Assembly: GCF_035917275.1 (NCBI RefSeq)
Contig: NZ_CP108508.1
Coordinates: forward strand, 1,364,001-1,428,000
Source: Streptomyces sp. NBC_01237
GTDB lineage: Bacteria > Actinomycetota > Actinomycetes > Streptomycetales > Streptomycetaceae
DNA: 64,000 bases
Direction: 5' to 3'
The number at the start of each line of letters is the position of its first letter. Within the stretch, counting starts at the first letter, position 1. Below, piece by piece: positions 59,135 to 64,000 of this stretch. Both the position numbers and the translations under genes were made by a program. The notes under the pieces were generated by a model. It ran no database searches. It had not been told where the DNA came from and worked only from the letters and a program-made list of their open reading frames with translations.

Positions 59135-59881
59135 ATGACGACGATTCTGGTGACCGGCGGTACCGGAACACTCGGCCGGCAGGTCACCGCGCGACTGCGC
59201 GACGCCGGACAGGACGTACGGGTACTGAGCCGCCGCTCCCCTTCGTACGCCGTCGATCTGCGCGACGGCAGAGGGCTGGACGCCGCACTCGACGGGGTGG
59301 ACGCGATCGTGCACTGCGCCACGTCGCCGCGGGGCGGGGACGACAGGGCGGCCGGGCATCTCATCGGGGCCGCGCGGCGGGCGGGCGTGCCCCATCTGGT
59401 CGATATCTCGATCGTCGGTGTGGACCGGATCCCGCTCGGTTACTACACCGTCAAGCATCGGGTCGAACGGATGATCGAGGAATCGGGTCTCGGCTGGACG
59501 ATCCTGCGGGCCACACAGTTCCACGACCTGGTCCTCGGCATCCTCTCCGCGGCGGCCAGGCTGCCCGTGCTGCCGGTGCCCGCGGGGGTGTCGGTCCAGC
59601 CCATCGACAGCGGCGAGGTCGCGGAGCGGCTGGCCACGCTGGCGCTCGGTGCCCCGGCGGGACGGGTGCCGGAGATGGGCGGCCCCGAGGTCCGGGAACT
59701 GGCCGACCTGGCCCGCGTCCACCTCGGGGCGACCGGCCGCAAGCGGCGCGTGGTGCCCGTGCGGCTGGCGGGCAGGGCGTACGCCGGGTACCGGCGCGGC
59801 GATCACCTGACACCCGAACGGGCCGTGGGGACCGGGACGTTCGAGGAGTTCCTCGCGAGGAGGTACCACCGCCCGGTGTGA
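59135..59881 (+). CDS. NAD(P)-binding (NmrA/atypical SDR) protein
   Basis: A 248-residue Rossmann-fold protein starting ILVTGGTGTLGRQV, the NAD(P) glycine motif, followed by VRVLSRR for phosphate binding. It has no YxxxK catalytic pair in the usual context (YYTVKHRVERM is the closest), so it belongs to atypical SDR or NmrA-like redox sensors and epimerase relatives. The substrate is unknown. The ATG at 59135 begins the motif; the ribosome site is weak. Confidence 0.88.
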   Translation: MTTILVTGGTGTLGRQVTARLRDAGQDVRVLSRRSPSYAVDLRDGRGLDAALDGVDAIVHCATSPRGGDDRAAGHLIGAARRAGVPHLVDISIVGVDRIPLGYYTVKHRVERMIEESGLGWTILRATQFHDLVLGILSAAARLPVLPVPAGVSVQPIDSGEVAERLATLALGAPAGRVPEMGGPEVRELADLARVHLGATGRKRRVVPVRLAGRAYAGYRRGDHLTPERAVGTGTFEEFLARRYHRPV

Positions 59882-59925
59882 GCGGTCCGGGGAGGGGCAT
59901 CCCCAGCCGCTCGGCGCAGGGCCTC

Positions 59926-61116
59926 TCAGCCGCCGGGGGCGAACAGCGCGTCCTGGGCCGCCTCGCGCGCCGTGAGCAGCGCGCCGCGCAGCACGGCGGC
60001 GCCGCCGAGTGATCCGGCGCGGACCTCGGTGCGCAGCGGCGACATCCTGGCCAGCCGTTCCTCGACCCGGTCGGCGAGCCCGGCACCGCCCGCATGACCG
60101 ACCTCGCCCGACAGGACCACGCAGCCCGGGTCGAGCACCGAGGCCACGGCGGCGGCGCCGAGCGCCAGACGGTCGGCGAGGGCGTTCAGGAACGGGCCGC
60201 CCTCCGCCCCCGGTGCGAGCGCCGCCCGGACGGCGGCGGCGGCGTCCGGTTCCCCGTCTCCCGCCCGCGCGTACGGAGGCACCTTGATGCCGTGGTCGGC
60301 GGCCAGTTCGCAGATGGCCGCCGAGCCCACCAGGGAGTGGAAGCCCCCGTCGCAGCTGACGTCCGAGGGAATCCCCGCCGTGCCGGGCACGGGCAGGAAC
60401 CCGATCTCCCCCGCACCGCCCGAGGCCCCCCGGCGCAGCTTCCCGTCCAGCATCACGGCGGCGCCGATGCCGTGTCCGAGCCAGAGCAGGACGAAGGTGT
60501 CGCGGTCGCGCGCGGCGCCGACCCGGTGCTCGGCGACGGCCGCCAGATTGGTCTCGTTCTCCACCAGGACGGTCGCGGGCAGCCGCCGCTGAAGCACCCG
60601 GACCAGGCCGCGGTGCCAGGCGGGCAGGCCGCTGGTGTCGCGCAGTTCGCCGGTGACCGGGTCGATCAGCCCGGGGGCGCCGATGCCGACGCTGTGCAGG
60701 GGGGCGGTCCCGGCCTCGCGAGCGGTGCGTTCGAGGAGGGCGACGGCCTGCTCGACCGCGGGTTCCGTGCCGGTGTCGCTGCCGATGGGCATGGTCGCCT
60801 CGGCGAGCGTGGCTCCCAGCAGGTCGGCGACGACCACGGCGACGCTGCCGGTGCGCACGTCGAGGGCCGCGAGGTGGGCGCGGTCGGCGACGATCCCGTA
60901 CAGCCGGGCGTTGGGGCCCCGGCGCTGGGCGCCGCTCTCGCCGACGACCTGGATCAGGCCGGCGTCCCGCAATCGCTCGACCAGGTCGGCGACCGTGGGG
61001 CGGGAGAGGCCGGTCAACGTCTTCAGCTGCGTGGCCGTCAGCGGGCCGTCCTGCTGGAGCAGTCGCAGGGCGAGCCGGTCGTTGATGGCCCGAGCGGTGC
61101 TCGGTGAAGCGGGCAT
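59926..61116 (-). CDS. ROK-family transcriptional regulator
   Basis: A 396-residue ROK protein. An N-terminal winged helix (about 10-75, with LTATQLKTLTGLSRPTVADLV) is joined to a sugar-kinase-like domain (ALDVRTGSVAVVVADLLG, GIGAPGLIDPVTG, VENETNLAAVAEHR). The zinc motif CxCGxxGC is replaced by DVSCDGGFHSL, so zinc binding is probably weakened. It is divergent from an MFS transporter over 238 bp that contain a palindrome; a sugar or sugar phosphate is the likely inducer. The ATG at 61116 has a GGAAGGA site. Confidence 0.92.
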   Translation of the reverse strand: MPASPSTARAINDRLALRLLQQDGPLTATQLKTLTGLSRPTVADLVERLRDAGLIQVVGESGAQRRGPNARLYGIVADRAHLAALDVRTGSVAVVVADLLGATLAEATMPIGSDTGTEPAVEQAVALLERTAREAGTAPLHSVGIGAPGLIDPVTGELRDTSGLPAWHRGLVRVLQRRLPATVLVENETNLAAVAEHRVGAARDRDTFVLLWLGHGIGAAVMLDGKLRRGASGGAGEIGFLPVPGTAGIPSDVSCDGGFHSLVGSAAICELAADHGIKVPPYARAGDGEPDAAAAVRAALAPGAEGGPFLNALADRLALGAAAVASVLDPGCVVLSGEVGHAGGAGLADRVEERLARMSPLRTEVRAGSLGGAAVLRGALLTAREAAQDALFAPGG

Positions 61117-61256
61117 GCCGGGATCCTTCCAGATCACGTCGCACTCCTTCCATGGGCGGCCGGTGGGGACCACGGGACGACCGGTGCGCACGGCCGCCGC
61201 GGGCCGTTCGCCGGGTGCTCGCCGGACCGTTCGCCGGGCTGTTGATGCGGGCTATT

Positions 61257-61277
61257 TATCAGGCAGGGTTCCTGATA
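61257..61277. promoter_or_regulatory. Candidate ROK operator
   Basis: TATCAGG (61257-61263) and CCTGATA (61271-61277) are exact inverted repeats with a 7-bp centre, in the only AT-rich patch of the gap between the ROK and MFS genes, near the transporter start. ROK regulators usually bind AT-rich palindromes. Confidence 0.6.
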
Positions 61278-61354
61278 GTTTACGCCCCGGATCGAGGGCA
61301 GAGGCGCCGGAGCAGAGCCGGTGGGCCAGTATTTCCAGGGGAGGGCACAGCGGT

Positions 61355-62593
61355 ATGACAACGGATTCCACAGTGACGGGCTTCGGCACGGAACGGGTCG
61401 GGCGGGCCAGGATCGCCATCGCCACCGTCTTCACGGTGCACGGGGCGGTGACCGGCAGCTTCGCGACCCGGGTGCCCTGGATCCAGGACCACGCCGGGGT
61501 CAGCGCCGGTCAGCTCGGTCTCGCACTTGCCTTCCCCGCGATCGGCGCCTCGCTCGCCATGCCGCTGGCCGGGCGGATCAGTCACCGTTTCGGCACCAGA
61601 ACCGCGCTGCGCTGGCTGCTCATGCTGTGGACGCTCGCCCTGGTGCTGCCCGCGATGGCGCCGAGCCTGCTGACGCTCTGCACGGCGCTCTTCGTGTACG
61701 GGGCGACGGCCGGGATGTCCGACGTGGCGATGAACGCACTGGGCGTCGAGGTGGAGAACCGGCTCAACAAGTCGATCATGTCCGGCCTGCACGGGATGTG
61801 GAGCGTGGGCGCACTGACGGGTTCGGCGGCCGGAACGGTCGCCGCCCATCTCGGCACCGACGCGCGGCTGCATCACACGATGGCCGCCGCCGTCCTCACC
61901 GTACTGGGGCTGATCGCCTGTCAGGGGGTGCTCGACCTGCGCAGCGAGCCGGACGAGGACCCGCCGCCGCGCTTCACCCTGCCGCCCAGGTCCGCCCTGA
62001 TCATCGGCGCGATCGGGTTCTGCGCGGTGTTCGCCGAAGGTGCCAGCATGGACTGGTCGGCGGTCTATCTCCGGGACATCATGGGCAGTTCCGCGGGTCT
62101 GGCGGCCGCGTCCACCACGGCGTTCGCGCTGACGATGGCGGTGGCCCGGATCGCCGGTGACCGGATCGTCGACCGGTTCGGGGCGGTCCGTACCGTGCGG
62201 GTCGGGGGCGCGCTGGCGACCGCCGGCGGTCTGCTGGTCGTGCTGTCGCCCGACCCGGCGGTGGCGCTGTGCGGCTTCGGACTGCTGGGCCTCGGTGTGG
62301 CCGTCGTGGTCCCGCTCGCCTTCGCCGCGGCCGGGCGCAGCGGACCGAACCCGAGCCAGGCCATCGCGGGCGTGGCCACCATCACGTACACCTCGGGGCT
62401 GATCGCCCCGTCGGCGATCGGCTCGCTGGCCGAGGCCACCTCACTGGTCGTGTCGTTCGGCCTGGTGACGGTGCTGGCGTTCGGTCTGGTGCTGGGGGCC
62501 GGGGTGCTGCGGGCGGGCGACCGCAAGGTCACCGGCCCGGCCGGCCCGGACACCGCGCCGGCGAAGAGCGGGGCGGAACCGAGCGGGAGCTGA
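61355..62593 (+). CDS. MFS transporter, probably for a sugar or related compound
   Basis: A 412-residue major facilitator with about 12 helices and the loop GRISHRFGTRTALR between helices 2 and 3. DVAMNALGVEVENRL, GLHGMWSVGALTG and EGASMDWSAVYLRD resemble the YbjJ-like group. Substrate unknown; the divergent ROK regulator hints at a sugar-like ligand. The ATG at 61355 has GGGAGG at 10 bp. Confidence 0.9.
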   Translation: MTTDSTVTGFGTERVGRARIAIATVFTVHGAVTGSFATRVPWIQDHAGVSAGQLGLALAFPAIGASLAMPLAGRISHRFGTRTALRWLLMLWTLALVLPAMAPSLLTLCTALFVYGATAGMSDVAMNALGVEVENRLNKSIMSGLHGMWSVGALTGSAAGTVAAHLGTDARLHHTMAAAVLTVLGLIACQGVLDLRSEPDEDPPPRFTLPPRSALIIGAIGFCAVFAEGASMDWSAVYLRDIMGSSAGLAAASTTAFALTMAVARIAGDRIVDRFGAVRTVRVGGALATAGGLLVVLSPDPAVALCGFGLLGLGVAVVVPLAFAAAGRSGPNPSQAIAGVATITYTSGLIAPSAIGSLAEATSLVVSFGLVTVLAFGLVLGAGVLRAGDRKVTGPAGPDTAPAKSGAEPSGS

Positions 62594-62634
62594 GGCGGCC
62601 CGGGGCACCGCTCCGACGCGAACGCGGCAGGCGC

Positions 62635-62673
62635 CCCGGCTCCCGGAGGTGAGAACCGCCCCCGGGAGCCGGG
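62635..62673. terminator. Terminator after the MFS gene
   Basis: CCCGGCTCCCGG (62635-62646) and CCGGGAGCCGGG (62662-62673) are perfect 12-bp arms with a 15-nt loop, between two convergent genes. Confidence 0.8.
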
Positions 62674-62713
62674 AGTACCTGCCGCGCTCATACGGGTGCC
62701 AGGGACCCGCTCA

Positions 62714-62776
62714 TGCGTGCGTGGGCCTGCGCATTGCGTGCGTGGGCCTGCGCATTGCGTGCCTGGGCCCGTGCGT
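62714..62776. repeat. 21-bp tandem repeat, three copies
   Basis: The unit TGCGTGCGTGGGCCTGCGCAT occurs exactly at 62714-62734 and 62735-62755 and in degenerate form at 62756-62776. It lies in non-coding sequence between a terminator and the last gene's end. Confidence 0.9.
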
Positions 62777-62827
62777 GCGGTGGTGCGTGAGTCCCGCTCA
62801 CACGATGTGTGGTGCCGCGCCGGTCTC

Positions 62828-64000
62828 TCAGCCGGTGCAGGTGACCTTCAGAGCGGATATCGCGTGGTGCTCGTAGTTGTTGTCCTCACCGCGGTCGTGC
62901 AGCTGCACCGAGAGCTTCTTGGCGTCCACCGCGAAGGTGCCCGGCACGTTGTACCAGGTGCCGCGACGCTCCTTCTGGCGGACGTAGTAGGAGCCGACCA
63001 GGTTGCTGGTCCTGGGCAGGAACCTGTCGTAGACGGTGTAGTAGCTCGGGTTGCCGCCCACCCGCACGATGTCGGAACTCCCGGGTACGTGGACGGAGAT
63101 GCTGCACTTCCTGGCGCTGTCGGGCAGGTCGAACAGCCAGGTCGCCGATCCGCCCGAGTCCTTGGAGGAGCTGCCGGACATGGGCATGGAGAGGTACTTG
63201 CCGTCGCAGCCGTACCCTCCGAAGCCACCGGTGTGGGTGGCCCAGCCCTCCTTGCCGTCGCTGTAGTAGCCGGACTTCTGGAAGCGCTGGGTGTCGCATT
63301 CCGGTCCGGACACACCGCTGTACACCACGGTGGGCGCCGACTTGGGCGCCGTACCGGCCGCGGGGGCCTTGGCCGGAGTCTTCGAGCTCTTGGGGTCGGG
63401 GGCCTTGTCGCCGGTTCCGCTCTTCGACGCCTTGTCGCCCTCGCCCTTGGTGCCCTTGTCCTTCGTCCCGGTGGAACCGTCCGCGGATTTCCCGCCCACC
63501 CCGCTGTCGGCCCGGACGTCCCCGCCCGTGCCCGTGCCCTTGTCGAGCCGGGCCGGAGTCTTGCCCGGATCATCGCCGCCGGCCTGCCGCTTGCCCTCGG
63601 TACGGTCGGGATCGGTGCCCGGTACGTAGCCGCCGGCCCGGCCGTCCGCCTTCCAGGCCGCCGCCTGTTCCCGGCTCTTCGGCTTGGCCTCGTCCTTCTG
63701 GGCACCCGCCACGACGAAGGGGGTCGCCAGAAGCAGCGCGCCGGCGAAGGCGGCCGCGACGACCATCGGGCGCGAGACCCGGCCGGGGCGCTCCGGGGCG
63801 CCCCCCTCAGCCGCCGAGGCCCCGCCGGGGGGACCGGAGGAGGCTGCGGCGACCGCGGTCGCCGTGGCGGCAACGGTCGTTGTGGCGGAGGCGGTCTCTG
63901 TGGCGGAGGCGGTCGCCTCTGCGGCGCCGGCCGTCGTCCCGGAGGCGGAGGGCTCGCTCGCGGGGGTCGATGCCGCGGTGGCCGGCGGTGTCTTCGCTTC
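62828..64000 (-). CDS. Membrane-anchored extracellular protein, N-terminus cut off
   Basis: The frame is open to the window end, so the start is missing; 390 codons are visible. The cytoplasmic N-terminal part is Ala/Thr/Ser/Pro-rich, then comes one membrane helix (MVVAAAFAGALLLATPFVV), a disordered Thr/Lys/Gly/Asp-rich stalk of about 110 residues, and a C-terminal extracellular domain of about 165 residues beginning near TVVYSGVSGPECDTQ. Aromatic and Gly-rich motifs (GGFGGYGCDGKYL, GTWYNVPGTFAV) suggest a beta-sandwich, perhaps carbohydrate binding. Four cysteines could form disulphides. An ATG at 63766 would give a shorter form, but the open upstream frame with coding bias favours the longer one. 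Confidence 0.78.
   Translation of the reverse strand, partial: EAKTPPATAASTPASEPSASGTTAGAAEATASATETASATTTVAATATAVAAASSGPPGGASAAEGGAPERPGRVSRPMVVAAAFAGALLLATPFVVAGAQKDEAKPKSREQAAAWKADGRAGGYVPGTDPDRTEGKRQAGGDDPGKTPARLDKGTGTGGDVRADSGVGGKSADGSTGTKDKGTKGEGDKASKSGTGDKAPDPKSSKTPAKAPAAGTAPKSAPTVVYSGVSGPECDTQRFQKSGYYSDGKEGWATHTGGFGGYGCDGKYLSMPMSGSSSKDSGGSATWLFDLPDSARKCSISVHVPGSSDIVRVGGNPSYYTVYDRFLPRTSNLVGSYYVRQKERRGTWYNVPGTFAVDAKKLSVQLHDRGEDNNYEHHAISALKVTCTG

Overview
The window is high-GC DNA with strongly G/C-biased third codon positions, purine-rich Shine-Dalgarno sites and many GTG/TTG starts. Its genes are typical of Streptomyces: a conservon (cvnABCD), the sporulation pair smeA-sffA, rbpA with a sigma-R-type promoter, and a chitinase with DasR-like operators. 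It looks like chromosomal core DNA. I see no insertion sequence, phage, integrase, tRNA, rRNA or CRISPR array.

Layout. 1-9.3 kb holds ptsI (enzyme I of the sugar PTS), an uncharacterised protein, acetoacetyl-CoA synthetase, a GH31 glycosidase, a zinc-ribbon NUDIX hydrolase, a secreted VanX-type dipeptidase and an Mpo1-like membrane protein. 9.4-13.8 kb is the four-gene conservon. 14.8-22.3 kb is a three-gene operon whose architecture matches MukF/MukE/MukB, or Wadjet JetA/JetB/JetC. No JetD-type nuclease gene is present anywhere in the window, which makes this operon the best candidate for an undescribed system. 22.5-29.1 kb holds a fused hydantoinase/5-oxoprolinase, a DUF4240 protein, a HEAT-type repeat protein and a small ankyrin protein. 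29.4-31.4 kb is smeA-sffA. 31.5-35.9 kb holds a divergent MocR/YczE pair, a glycerophosphodiesterase and an Atg22/UMF1-like transporter. 36.2-38.3 kb is the actinobacterial cluster rbpA-fxsA-ppm1.

38.8-47.7 kb holds an amidohydrolase, an Lrp/AsnC regulator, a Cys-containing small protein, an acyl-CoA dehydrogenase, a GH18 chitinase, a small membrane protein, a Tat-exported C39-like peptidase and a P-loop kinase-like protein. 47.7-53.2 kb holds a strong promoter that fires into a 17-codon frame ending in a hairpin, an EccA/CbxX-type AAA ATPase, two CNNM/CBS transporters and a PH-domain membrane protein. 53.2-59.0 kb is a minus-strand operon led by an FMN riboswitch: ribD-ribE-ribM-ribBA-ribH-hisE-hisG, possibly extending into the PH-domain gene. 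59.1-64 kb holds an NAD(P)-binding protein, a ROK regulator divergent from an MFS transporter, and a membrane-anchored, Thr/Lys/Gly-rich extracellular protein cut by the window end.

Functional links. PtsI and the chitinase both serve N-acetylglucosamine use, and the chitinase promoter carries DasR-like sites. Two loci, smeA-sffA and the MukFEB-like operon, belong to DNA-handling families, and they lie about 7 kb apart. The riboswitch makes flavin synthesis, a PnuC-type transporter and the first steps of histidine synthesis candidates for common control by FMN. All functions are read from sequence motifs and remembered families; no database search was possible.
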